DNA from: Ferirhizobium litorale
GTDB lineage: Bacteria; Pseudomonadota; Alphaproteobacteria; Rhizobiales; Rhizobiaceae
DNA: 64,000 nucleotides
NCBI GenBank assembly: GCA_030028905.1
Contig: JALDYZ010000005.1
Coordinates: 186,001-250,000, forward strand
Direction of reading: 5' to 3'
Of the stretch, positions 26,788-34,931 are shown in pieces. The translations under genes were made by a program, and so were the position numbers. Numbering within the stretch: the first letter of the stretch is position 1; each line of letters opens with the position of its first letter. The notes under the pieces are model-generated. The model was not told the DNA's origin and ran no database searches. It saw nothing but the letters and a program-made list of their open reading frames with translations.

Positions 26788-27548
26788 CCGATTTTTCCGC
26801 ATTCAGCCTGGCCGGCAAGCGCATTCTCGTCACCGGCGCCAATACCGGCATCGGCCAGGGGATCGCTGTGGCGATCGCCCGCGCCGGGGGCGCGGTGATC
26901 GGCGTCGGCCGCTCGGCGATGGACGAGACGGCGGCCCAAGTCGTCGCCGCCGGCGCAAGCTTCACGGCAGTTGCCTGCGACCTGATGAACCCGGCGGCGG
27001 CGCGCGCCATGCTGGATGCCGCCTGGGACGAGCATGGCCCGATCGACGGTCTGGTCAACAATGCCGGCATCATCCGCCGCAGCGACGCGGTCGATTTCTC
27101 GGAGGAGGACTGGGACGATGTCATGGACGTCAATCTCAAGACCGCCTTCGTGCTCTGCCAGACGCTGGCGCGTCGTCTCATGGCGGCCGACCGGAGAGGC
27201 AAGATCGTCAATATCGCCTCGATGCTCTCTTTCCAGGGCGGCATCCGGGTCGCGTCCTATACGGCTTCCAAGCACGGAGTTCTCGGGGTCACGCGCTTAC
27301 TTGCCAATGAATGGGCGGCGAAAGGCATCAACGTGAACGCCGTTGCCCCCGGTTACATCGAAACGAACAACACGGAAGCCCTGCGCGCCGATCCCGACCG
27401 CAGTGCGGCGATCCTTGCGCGCATCCCGGCGGGGCATTGGGGCCGACCGGAAGACGTCGGTGACACGGCCGTCTTCCTGCTTGCGCCGGCTTCCGACTAT
27501 ATGCACGGTGCAGTGATTGCAGTGGACGGCGGATGGCTGGCGAGGTGA
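26784..27548 (+). CDS. kduD: 2-dehydro-3-deoxy-D-gluconate 5-dehydrogenase KduD (SDR family)
   Basis: 254-aa short-chain dehydrogenase reducing 2,5-diketo-3-deoxygluconate to 2-keto-3-deoxygluconate. Motifs: TGANTGIGQGIAVAIARAG (cofactor), NNAGIIRRSDAVDFSEEDWDDVMDVNL, catalytic Ser in VNIASMLSFQGG and YTASKHG (Y-x-x-x-K), NAVAPGYIETNNTEALRAD. The IRRSDAVDFSEEDWD segment and the neighbours kduI/kdgF make KduD the clear choice within the family. Confidence 0.93.
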   Translation: MTDFSAFSLAGKRILVTGANTGIGQGIAVAIARAGGAVIGVGRSAMDETAAQVVAAGASFTAVACDLMNPAAARAMLDAAWDEHGPIDGLVNNAGIIRRSDAVDFSEEDWDDVMDVNLKTAFVLCQTLARRLMAADRRGKIVNIASMLSFQGGIRVASYTASKHGVLGVTRLLANEWAAKGINVNAVAPGYIETNNTEALRADPDRSAAILARIPAGHWGRPEDVGDTAVFLLAPASDYMHGAVIAVDGGWLAR

Positions 27549-27550
27549 CC

Positions 27551-27892
27551 ATGGTACAAAGCAACGACATCTTCATCCGCTCCGCCGATGGCGAATGGAC
27601 TGTGACTCCGGACGGCAATCGCCGACGCATCGTCGTCTATACCGACGAACTCATGATGGTGGAGTTCGCATTCGAGGCGGGCGGCGAGGGCTGGATGCAT
27701 TCGCATCCGCATGTGCAGTCAAGCTACGTCGCCGAAGGCCGCTTCGACGTGACCATCGACGGGCGGACCGAGACGCTTAAACAGGGCGACAGCTTCATCG
27801 TGCCGTCCGGATTGCGCCACGGTGTCAAGGCGCTGGAAAAAGGCCGCCTGATCGACTGCTTCACGCCCCACCGGGCCGATTTCATCGCCTGA
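27551..27892 (+). CDS. kdgF: KdgF-like cupin, unsaturated uronate ring-opening protein
   Basis: 113-aa single-domain cupin. KdgF speeds conversion of pectin- or alginate-derived 4,5-unsaturated monouronates to the linear ketone DKI, the substrate of KduI. Cupin motif 1 is in GGEGWMHSHPHVQSSYVAEGRF (three His and Glu/Gln ligands) and motif 2 in GDSFIVPSGLRHGVKAL. Start ATG 27551 has GAGGTGACC just before it; ATG 27533 would overlap kduD by 16 nt. Last gene of the operon. Its presence shows that the operon handles lyase products as well as saturated uronates. Confidence 0.86.
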   Translation: MVQSNDIFIRSADGEWTVTPDGNRRRIVVYTDELMMVEFAFEAGGEGWMHSHPHVQSSYVAEGRFDVTIDGRTETLKQGDSFIVPSGLRHGVKALEKGRLIDCFTPHRADFIA

Positions 27893-28025
27893 CATTGCGG
27901 ACGCCCGTACGGGACACCGGACGGCGCCGCAGTCCCGAGCCCCAACGATTTCGGAAGACAATCCGTCGGGCCGAGAAAAAGCGTGCTAACAACGTGCGCA
28001 ACGATTCTCGGTATGAAGTGACGCG

Positions 28026-28895
28026 ATGAGCAGCAAGTCCCATGGTTACGTCTTCGCCCTTTTAGCAATATGTATCTTTGCCGCTCAGGATGGCTTCACC
28101 AAGTATCTCGGTGACCGTTATCCGCCAATTCTGGTGACCATGATCCGGTTCTGGGCGTTTGCCTTTTTCGTATCCTGTCTCGCCGCGTCATCTCCCGGCG
28201 GTATTCGCAAGGCGCTCGTCACCCGTCATCCCTGGCTGCAGGTTTTTCGCGGGATCCTTCTCGTCTCCGAAATCGTCGTCATGGTCTTCGCCTACAAATA
28301 TGCCGGTCTGGCGATGAGCCAGTCCATCTTTCAGGCGACGCCCCTGTTCATCACCATGCTGTCGATACCGCTCCTTGGCGAAAAAGTGGGATGGAGGCGC
28401 GGTTCTGCCGTCGTTGTCGGTCTGGTCGGTGTCCTGATCATCATCAACCCGGTGAACGTGCATTTCGACGCGTCCCTGCTCCTCCCGCTCACCGCAGCCG
28501 GGATGTTTGCGATCTATAGCATCGCCACCCGCGCGGTCAGCCATGGCGATTCCGCCGTGACCAGCGTCTTCTACGCGGGTACCGTGGGAGCAGTCGCGGT
28601 GTCGCTTGTCGGCCCATTCTACTGGACCGCAGTCCACTCTTCGGACTGGATCATCCTGGGGGCCCTTTGCGTTTGCGGTGCCTTGAGCCACTTCTTCCTG
28701 ATCAAGGCCTATGCCCTCCTTCCGGCGTCCGAAGTTCAGCCGGTCACATACCTGCAACTCGTTCTCAACGTGCTCATCGCCGTGATCGTCTTCGGCGAAA
28801 GCGTGACCGCAAACATGATCGCTGGCGCACTCATCGTGGTGGGCGCCGGTCTTTTCACCGTCTGGCGCGAGCACCGGCTCGGCAAGATCCGCTAA
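28026..28895 (+). CDS. EamA/DMT-family transporter
   Basis: 289-aa, ten hydrophobic segments in two EamA halves. Marks: AAQDGFTKYLGDRYPPILVTMIRFW, YAGLAMSQSIFQATPLFITMLSIPLLGEKVGWRRG and, in the second half, LIKAYALLPASEVQPVTYLQLVLNVLIAVIVFGES. Resembles exporters of the same type as the one at 12050. No clear substrate; 133 bp after kdgF without a strong terminator between. Confidence 0.87.
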   Translation: MSSKSHGYVFALLAICIFAAQDGFTKYLGDRYPPILVTMIRFWAFAFFVSCLAASSPGGIRKALVTRHPWLQVFRGILLVSEIVVMVFAYKYAGLAMSQSIFQATPLFITMLSIPLLGEKVGWRRGSAVVVGLVGVLIIINPVNVHFDASLLLPLTAAGMFAIYSIATRAVSHGDSAVTSVFYAGTVGAVAVSLVGPFYWTAVHSSDWIILGALCVCGALSHFFLIKAYALLPASEVQPVTYLQLVLNVLIAVIVFGESVTANMIAGALIVVGAGLFTVWREHRLGKIR

Positions 28896-28989
28896 CGCGG
28901 CCGACAGCAGACACTTGAGAAACGAACAACACGCGGCTAAGCCGGCGTGTCCGCCTTTCGTTGCCGTGAGCCTAACATGAGGATGTCCG

Positions 28990-29661
28990 ATGCCCCGACT
29001 GCCGACGAATCTCGACAAGCCATATGCCGCTTTCCTTTTCGATATGGACGGCACCATCCTGAACTCATTGGCCGCTGCCGAACGCGTTTGGGGAAGGTGG
29101 GCGGAGCGGCATGGGCTGGACGTTGACGCATTCCTGCCGACGATGCACGGATCGCGTGGCATCGATACCATCGCTCGCCTGAAGTTGCCCGGCGTGGATC
29201 CGGTCCGAGAAGCGGCGTCGATTACCGAGGCTGAAATCGAGGACGTCGATGGAGTGGTGGCGCTCCCAGGTGCTGCCGCGTTTCTGAATGCTCTGCCGCC
29301 GCGCCGGTGGGCGATCGTGACGTCGTCGCCTCTCCGGTTGGCCGAACGGCGGCTTGAGGCAGCCGGTCTCCCATTGCCAGCATTCATGGTTACCGCTGAG
29401 GACGTTGAAATCGGAAAGCCCAATCCTCAGTGCTACATCCTGGGGGCGGAGCGTGTGGGTGCCAATCCGAAGGAATGCCTTGTATTTGAGGATGTTCACG
29501 CAGGAATTCTCGCAGGCGAAGGCGCCGGCGCGGAGGTGATGGTGGTGACTGCGACGCAGCATCACGAGGATACTTTTCACGCCCATTCTACCTTGTCTTC
29601 ATACGAGGGTATCAGGCCGATCGTCTTTAGCGACAACATGATCGGTATCACGGCACTTTGA
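28990..29661 (+). CDS. HAD-superfamily sugar-phosphatase-like hydrolase
   Basis: 223-aa HAD hydrolase of subfamily IA. Motif I FLFDMDGTILNS (Asp nucleophile and general acid), motif II IVTSSPLRLAERRL (Thr/Ser), motif III Lys in DVEIGKPNPQCYILGAE and motif IV VFEDVHAGILAGEGAG. The cap type and ILNS opening resemble phosphatases acting on small phosphosugars (2-deoxyglucose-6-P or glycerol-P type). Probably a single-gene unit. Confidence 0.87.
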   Translation: MPRLPTNLDKPYAAFLFDMDGTILNSLAAAERVWGRWAERHGLDVDAFLPTMHGSRGIDTIARLKLPGVDPVREAASITEAEIEDVDGVVALPGAAAFLNALPPRRWAIVTSSPLRLAERRLEAAGLPLPAFMVTAEDVEIGKPNPQCYILGAERVGANPKECLVFEDVHAGILAGEGAGAEVMVVTATQHHEDTFHAHSTLSSYEGIRPIVFSDNMIGITAL

Positions 29662-29724
29662 TGTCCCTCTACCGGTAATTTCCGCCACAACCGAAGCCGG
29701 CCGCGTCAGTCGTCGTCATCCGCC

Positions 29725-29769
29725 TTGACATCCGCTCGTCCCCCTCCATAATGGCAAGATGTCAGACCA
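29725..29769 (+). promoter_or_regulatory. sigma70-type promoter with overlapping operator for the gntR-PLP-ABC operon
   Basis: TTGACA (29725-29730), 16-nt spacer, CATAAT (29747-29752). ATGTCAGACCA at 29759-29769 would overlap the start of transcription and fits the FadR-type pattern T-n-GTC-n-GAC-n-A except at its first base. GTCAG (29761) and CTGAC (29780) also form an inverted repeat. The gene behind it is itself a GntR regulator, so autorepression is likely. Confidence 0.6.
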
Positions 29770-29804
29770 ATTTGAGAAGCTGACGTGACAGGGGAAGGTG
29801 CCGC

Positions 29805-30527
29805 ATGACGGCAGGGTTCGACAGCAGGCCTCGCATTTCGCCGCTTCCGCCGATGGACCGCGCCCGGCAGGTCACGGACGCGCTCGCCACCTATATCGAC
29901 CAGGCCAGCCTCAAGGCAGGCGATCGCCTGCCCGCCGAGCGAGAACTGATGGCGGCCCTCGCCGTCGGACGCTCCACCATCCGCGAGGTGATCCGCCACT
30001 TCCAGGCGCTGGGCGTGATGGAAACCCGGAAGGGCAGCGGCACCTACCTGCTGAAGCCGATCACCTCGGCGACGATCCACATGCCGCTGTCGCTCGAGAC
30101 GGCGCATCTTCGCGACGGTCTGCTCCAGACGCTCGAAGTCCGTCGCGGCATCGAGGCGGAAGCTGCGATGGTCGCCGCCCGCAAGCGCACGCCCGAGGAC
30201 CTCGTCGTCATCGAGGAAAAGCTGAACGAGATGGAGCGCGTCCATCTCGCCAAGGGAACGTCGGGTCCGGAAGACCTCCAGTTCCACCTCGCCATCTACA
30301 ATGCCACCCACAATCCGCTGTTCCGCCAGCTTCTCGAGCAGATGCGCGGCGCCTTCGAACGCTTCTGGGACGAGCCCTTCGACCGGCCGGATTTTGCCCG
30401 CCGGTCCTTCCCCTTTCACCGAACGCTTTTCAACGCAATCGCCGCGCAGGACACAGAGGCCGCCCGCCGTGAGACGCTCAAAATTCTCGACGTCGTCGAG
30501 GAAGACATCAAGGAAATGTCCAAATGA
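29805..30527 (+). CDS. GntR-family transcriptional regulator (FadR subfamily)
   Basis: 240-aa. HTH domain residues about 22-90 (AGDRLPAERELMAALAVGRSTIREVIRHFQALGVMETRKGSGTYLL); FCD domain afterwards with EDLQFHLAIYNATHNPLF and FHRTLFNAIAAQDTEAARRETL. Start ATG 29805 follows GGGGAAGG. The last codon overlaps the next start (ATGA), so regulator and enzyme are coupled. Confidence 0.88.
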   Translation: MTAGFDSRPRISPLPPMDRARQVTDALATYIDQASLKAGDRLPAERELMAALAVGRSTIREVIRHFQALGVMETRKGSGTYLLKPITSATIHMPLSLETAHLRDGLLQTLEVRRGIEAEAAMVAARKRTPEDLVVIEEKLNEMERVHLAKGTSGPEDLQFHLAIYNATHNPLFRQLLEQMRGAFERFWDEPFDRPDFARRSFPFHRTLFNAIAAQDTEAARRETLKILDVVEEDIKEMSK

Positions 30528-31696
30528 TCAATGGGTCCGATCCGCTCGACCTTGCCTCTCTCGTCGTCGCCCATGACGAAGCCAACGCCTTCGAGGCCGT
30601 CGTGCCACCGATCGTGCAGACCTCGCTTTTCACATTCTCCAGCTATGACGAGATGGTCTCCTCCTATCGCGGCGAGATCGTCCGCCCGATCTACACCCGA
30701 GGGCTGAACCCGACGGTGCGTCACTTCGAGGAGATGCTGGCCAGGCTCGAAGGCGGCGAGGATGCGCTCGGCTTCGCCAGCGGCATGGCCGCCATCTCCT
30801 CCACGGTGCTTTCCTTCGTCGAGCCGGGGGACCGCATCGTCGCCGTCCGCCACGTCTATCCGGATGCATTCCGCCTTTTCGGTACGCTGATGAAGCGCAT
30901 GCGCATCGAGGTTACTTACGTCGATGGCCGCGACGAAGAGGAGGTCGCCAGGGCACTTCCCGGCGCCAAGCTGTTCTACATGGAAAGTCCGACGAGCTGG
31001 GTCATGGAAGCCCATGACGTCGGTGCGCTCGCGGCACTGGCCAAGCGCCACGGCATCATCACCGTCATCGACAACAGCTGGGCGAGCCCGGTGTTCCAGC
31101 GGCCGCTGACGCTCGGGGTCGACCTCGTGCTGCATTCGGCCTCGAAATATCTCGGCGGCCATAGCGACGTGGTCGCCGGCATCGTCACCGGCTCGAAGGT
31201 GCTGATCGACCGCATTCGCGCCGAGGCCTATCCCTATCTGGGCGGCAAGCTGTCGCCTTTCGATGCCTGGCTGCTGATCCGCGGCCTACGCACCCTGCCG
31301 ATCCGCATGAAGGCGCATGAGGCCTCGGCGTTGACGATCGCGCAGCGGCTGCAGGACCTCGATGTCGTCGAGAAGGTTTGCCATCCGGCGCTCGCCAACC
31401 GGCTGCCGCCGGGTCTTACCGGGTCGTCGGGCCTGTTCTCCTTCATCTTCCGCGAGGGCATAGATGTCCGGGCCTTCGCCGACCACCTCAAGCTCTTCAA
31501 GCTGGGCGTGAGCTGGGGCGGCCATGAAAGCCTGATCGTGCCTGGAGAGGTCGTTCTCCAGCAGAAGGCCCAACCGAATTCCGCGCATGCCTTCGGCATC
31601 GATACGCGGTCCGTGCGTCTTCATATCGGCCTGGAGGGAACCGAGGCCCTGTGGAGTGATCTGGAAGCGGCGCTCGCCGTCGCTACCCGAGCTTGA
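30524..31696 (+). CDS. PLP-dependent Cys/Met metabolism (transsulfuration family) enzyme
   Basis: 390-aa fold-type I enzyme. Marks: YTRGLNPTVRHFEEMLARLEGG, ALGFASGMAAISSTVLSFVEPGD, aldimine support VIDNSWASPVFQRPLTLGVDLVLHSASKYLGGHSDVVAG with PLP-binding K208, and the C-terminal Arg in SVRLHIGLEG. Family activities include cystathionine gamma-synthase, beta/gamma-lyase and O-acylhomoserine sulfhydrylase; the sequence alone does not decide. It sits between a GntR regulator and a sugar-type ABC importer, which is not the usual place for methionine biosynthesis. A catabolic lyase or an elimination reaction on an imported amino-acid conjugate is more likely. Confidence 0.86.
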   Translation: MINGSDPLDLASLVVAHDEANAFEAVVPPIVQTSLFTFSSYDEMVSSYRGEIVRPIYTRGLNPTVRHFEEMLARLEGGEDALGFASGMAAISSTVLSFVEPGDRIVAVRHVYPDAFRLFGTLMKRMRIEVTYVDGRDEEEVARALPGAKLFYMESPTSWVMEAHDVGALAALAKRHGIITVIDNSWASPVFQRPLTLGVDLVLHSASKYLGGHSDVVAGIVTGSKVLIDRIRAEAYPYLGGKLSPFDAWLLIRGLRTLPIRMKAHEASALTIAQRLQDLDVVEKVCHPALANRLPPGLTGSSGLFSFIFREGIDVRAFADHLKLFKLGVSWGGHESLIVPGEVVLQQKAQPNSAHAFGIDTRSVRLHIGLEGTEALWSDLEAALAVATRA

Positions 31697-31738
31697 ATGC
31701 AGTGAACGAAGCCCAAATCCAATAAAAGGGGAAATGCC

Positions 31739-33001
31739 ATGAAGAGACTTCTGACTGCCGCCATCTTCACGTCGCTGATGGCTGGAACGGCACTCGCGGA
31801 CACGACGCTGAAACTCGTCGAGGTGATCACCAGCCCGGAGCGCACCGAAACACTGAAATCGATCGTGTCGAAGTTCGAAGCCGCCAATCCGGGCACCAAG
31901 GTCGAGATCATCTCGCTGCCCTGGGGTGAGGCCTTCCAGAAATTCGCGACCATGGTTTCCGCCGGCGAAATCCCCGACGTGATGGAAATGCCCGACACCT
32001 GGCTGTCGCTCTACGCCAACAACGGCATGCTCGAAAACCTCGAGCCCTACCTTGCCAAGTGGGAGCACACCGGCGGGCTGACCGAGCGCGCCCTCGAACT
32101 CGGCCGCGATATCAACGACACGGCTTACATGCTGCCCTACGGCTTCTACCTGCGCGCCATGTTCTACAACAAGAAGCTGCTTGCGGAAGCCGGCGTTGCC
32201 GAGCCGCCGAAGACCATGGACGATTTCGTCAAGGCATCGGAAGCCGTCTCCAAGCTGCCGGGAAAATCGGGCTACTGCCTGCGCGGCGGTCCGGGCGGCT
32301 TGAACGGCTGGGTGATGTTCGGCGCGACGATGGCTGGCTCCAACCAGTTCTTCAAGGAAGACGGCACCTCGACCATGAACGAGGAAGGCTGGATCAAGGG
32401 CCTGACCTGGGTCGTAGACCTCTACAAGAAGGGCCTTGCCCCGAAGGACAGCGTCAACTGGGGCTTCAACGAGATCGTCGCCGGCTTCTATAGCGGTACC
32501 TGCGCCTTCCTCGACCAGGACCCGGACGCCCTCATCGCCATTGCCGAGCGCATGAAGCCCGAAGATTTCGGCGTGACCACCATGCCGAAGGGGCCGAGTG
32601 GCAAGGCCTTCACCACGATCGGCTATGCCGGCTGGTCGATGCTGGCGTCGAGCGAGAACAAGGACCTGTCCTGGAAGCTCATCGAGACGCTGGAAGGCCC
32701 GGAAGGCAATATCGAGTGGAACAAGCGCACAGGGGCGCTGCCGGTCCACACGTCGGCCGAGAAGGATCCCTTCTATGCCAGCGAACAGTTTAAGGGCTGG
32801 TTCGACGAACTTGCCGACAAGGATGTCGTGCTGACCGTCATGCCGACCTACCTGGAGGAGTTCGCCTACTTCAAGGACTCGCTGGCGATCAAGACCACCC
32901 AGGAAGCTCTGCTCGGCGACATCACCCCCGAGGAGCTTGCCAACCAGTGGGCTGGCTACCTGACCGCGGCCCAGCAGAAGTATCTCGCCAGCAAGCAGTA
33001 G
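31739..33001 (+). CDS. ABC transporter substrate-binding protein, carbohydrate type (family 1)
   Basis: 420-aa periplasmic protein. Signal peptide residues about 1-20 (MKRLLTAAIFTSLMAGTALA, cleaved before DTT). Marks: FEAANPGTKVEIISLPWGEAFQKFATMVSAGEIPDVMEMPDTWL, LPYGFYLRAMFYNKKLLAEAGV, the typical sugar-binding lobe, and GYAGWSMLASSENKDLSWKLIETL. The family binds mono- or oligosaccharides, polyols or glycerol-phosphate-like ligands. First transporter gene of the set, 42 nt after the PLP enzyme. Confidence 0.92.
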   Translation: MKRLLTAAIFTSLMAGTALADTTLKLVEVITSPERTETLKSIVSKFEAANPGTKVEIISLPWGEAFQKFATMVSAGEIPDVMEMPDTWLSLYANNGMLENLEPYLAKWEHTGGLTERALELGRDINDTAYMLPYGFYLRAMFYNKKLLAEAGVAEPPKTMDDFVKASEAVSKLPGKSGYCLRGGPGGLNGWVMFGATMAGSNQFFKEDGTSTMNEEGWIKGLTWVVDLYKKGLAPKDSVNWGFNEIVAGFYSGTCAFLDQDPDALIAIAERMKPEDFGVTTMPKGPSGKAFTTIGYAGWSMLASSENKDLSWKLIETLEGPEGNIEWNKRTGALPVHTSAEKDPFYASEQFKGWFDELADKDVVLTVMPTYLEEFAYFKDSLAIKTTQEALLGDITPEELANQWAGYLTAAQQKYLASKQ

Positions 33002-33146
33002 GCGAGACGGTTCTCACCGATGGAGGCGGCCCCTGCCGCCTCCATCCCTGGAACCGGTGAACTTCCGCGCCGGCATGGGTTCCCCGCCGGAACGAATTCG
33101 ATGCATCGCTCCGCCAGGACTGGAGCTGCGAACGGGATCACTCCTG

Positions 33147-34082
33147 ATGTACATATCTGCCCTCCCGCGCGAGGAGCGCCAGGACAGGCGCCCGCTGTTG
33201 AAACGGATCGCACATGCAGCCGAGCCCTATCTCTATAGCGCGCCGGCCCTGGTCCTCATCGCCGCCGTGATGCTGGTGCCGCTGATCGTCGGCATCTCCT
33301 ATGCATTTCGCGATATCCAGCTCCTCAACCCGTTCTCGGGCGGCTTCGTCGGGCTCGAGCACTTCCGCACCCTTGCCAATGACCAGGCATTCTACCGCGC
33401 CCTGCGCAACACGCTGTGGTGGACGGGGACATCGGTATTCCTCCAGTTCGCGCTCGGGCTGATCCTCGCGTTGCTGCTCGACAAGCCGTTCTACGGCCGC
33501 GGCCTGGCGCAGGCGCTGGTGTTCCTGCCCTGGGCGGTGCCGACCTTCCTTGCCGGCCTCAACTGGGCGTGGCTATTCAATCCCGTCATCGGACCCATTC
33601 CGCACTGGCTGCATGCGCTCGGCATCATGAGCGAACCGCACAACATCCTCGCCGATCCGCAGCTCGCCATGTGGGGTCCGATCATCGCCAATGTCTGGTG
33701 GGGCATTCCCTTCTTCGCAATCACCCTGCTTGCAGCGCTCCAGGCGATCCCGCGTGACCTCTACGAGGCCGCTTCAATCGACGGTGCGGGTCCGGTGCAG
33801 CGGTTCATGTCGATCACGCTACCCTTCCTGGCACCGACGATCGCCATCACCATTCTGCTGCGCACGGTGTGGATATCGAACTTCGCCGACCTGATCATCG
33901 TCATGACCAATGGCGGGCCGGCGGACCGCACCCAGATCGTCGCCAGCTATATCTTCACCCAGGCGTTCAAGCGGCTCGACTTCGGTTATGCCTCGGCGAT
34001 CGCGCTGGTGCTGCTGGTGCTGCTGCTCGCCTACTCGATGCTGATCGTGCTGCTGCGCCAGACGCTCTTGAACAAGGACTGA
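33147..34082 (+). CDS. ABC transporter permease (MalF/UgpA type)
   Basis: 311-aa, six transmembrane helices. The EAA loop is IPRDLYEAASIDGAGPVQRFMSITLPFLAP; TNGGPADRTQIVASYIFTQAF follows as in MalF-like permeases. Start chosen at ATG 33147 (MYISALPREERQDR); an earlier ATG at 33057 would add residues without family character. Neither has a strong ribosome site. Four nt before the second permease. Confidence 0.9.
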   Translation: MYISALPREERQDRRPLLKRIAHAAEPYLYSAPALVLIAAVMLVPLIVGISYAFRDIQLLNPFSGGFVGLEHFRTLANDQAFYRALRNTLWWTGTSVFLQFALGLILALLLDKPFYGRGLAQALVFLPWAVPTFLAGLNWAWLFNPVIGPIPHWLHALGIMSEPHNILADPQLAMWGPIIANVWWGIPFFAITLLAALQAIPRDLYEAASIDGAGPVQRFMSITLPFLAPTIAITILLRTVWISNFADLIIVMTNGGPADRTQIVASYIFTQAFKRLDFGYASAIALVLLVLLLAYSMLIVLLRQTLLNKD

Positions 34083-34086
34083 CGCC

Positions 34087-34920
34087 ATGACCACCCGCAA
34101 GATCCTGCTCATCGGCGCACACCGGCTGGCGATCCTCGCCTACATCGCGCTTGCGCTGTTCCCGCTGTTCTGGCTGCTCAAGGTTTCGGTCACGCCGAAC
34201 GACCTGCTTTACAGCGAGGGGGTCAGGATGTGGCCGTCGCGCACGACATTCGAGCATTTCGAATTCGTGCTGAGGCACAGCGCCTTCCCGGTGTTCTTCC
34301 GCAACAGCCTCATCGTCTCGGGCGCAACTGCGGTGGTCGTGACGATCCTCGCATCCTTGTCCGGCTATGCGCTTTCGCGGTTCTCCTTCCGGGCAAAATA
34401 CTGGATCGTCGCGATCATGCTGCTGACCCAGATGTTCCCGCTGGTCATGCTGGTCGCGCCGATTTTCAAGCTTCTCTCGCCGCTCGAGCTGACCAACAGC
34501 CTGACTGGCCTCGTCATCGTCTATTCGGCCTTCAACGTGCCCTTCGCCACCTTCCTGATGCAATCCTTCTTCGACGGCATCCCGAAGGATCTGGAAGAGG
34601 CGGCGATGATCGACGGAGCCACCCAGTTCATGGCCTTCCGGCAGATCATCCTGCCGCTGACGCTGCCCGGCATTGCCGCCACGCTCGGCTTCGTCTTCAC
34701 CGCTGCCTGGAGCGAACTGCTGTTCGCGCTGATGCTGATTTCCGGCAACGACGCGGCGACGTTCCCCGTCGGCCTTCTCACATTCGTCTCCAAGTTCTCG
34801 GTCGATTTCGGGCAGATGATGGCCGCCGGCGTGCTCGCGCTCATCCCGGCCTGCCTCTTCTTCCTGCTCATCCAGCGTTATCTCGTGCAGGGCCTCACCG
34901 CCGGCGCGGTCAAGGGCTGA
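34087..34920 (+). CDS. ABC transporter permease (MalG/UgpE type)
   Basis: 277-aa, six transmembrane helices. Begins with the family's LALFPLFWLLKVSVTPNDLL; the EAA loop is IPKDLEEAAMIDGATQFMAFRQIILPLTLPG; ends RYLVQGLTAGAVKG, the usual MalG-type C-terminus that touches the ATPase. Confidence 0.93.
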   Translation: MTTRKILLIGAHRLAILAYIALALFPLFWLLKVSVTPNDLLYSEGVRMWPSRTTFEHFEFVLRHSAFPVFFRNSLIVSGATAVVVTILASLSGYALSRFSFRAKYWIVAIMLLTQMFPLVMLVAPIFKLLSPLELTNSLTGLVIVYSAFNVPFATFLMQSFFDGIPKDLEEAAMIDGATQFMAFRQIILPLTLPGIAATLGFVFTAAWSELLFALMLISGNDAATFPVGLLTFVSKFSVDFGQMMAAGVLALIPACLFFLLIQRYLVQGLTAGAVKG

Positions 34921-34931
34921 AAGGTTCTAAA

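Noticed and set aside
28188-29423. 411-codon minus-strand frame across the EamA and HAD genes
   Set aside because: Shadow of two plus-strand genes with clear family motifs.
34230-34931. In-frame extension upstream of the ABC ATPase giving a 589-codon frame
   Set aside because: Overlaps the permease gene in another frame; the extension is Arg/His-rich nonsense, and the ATPase proper begins at 34932.
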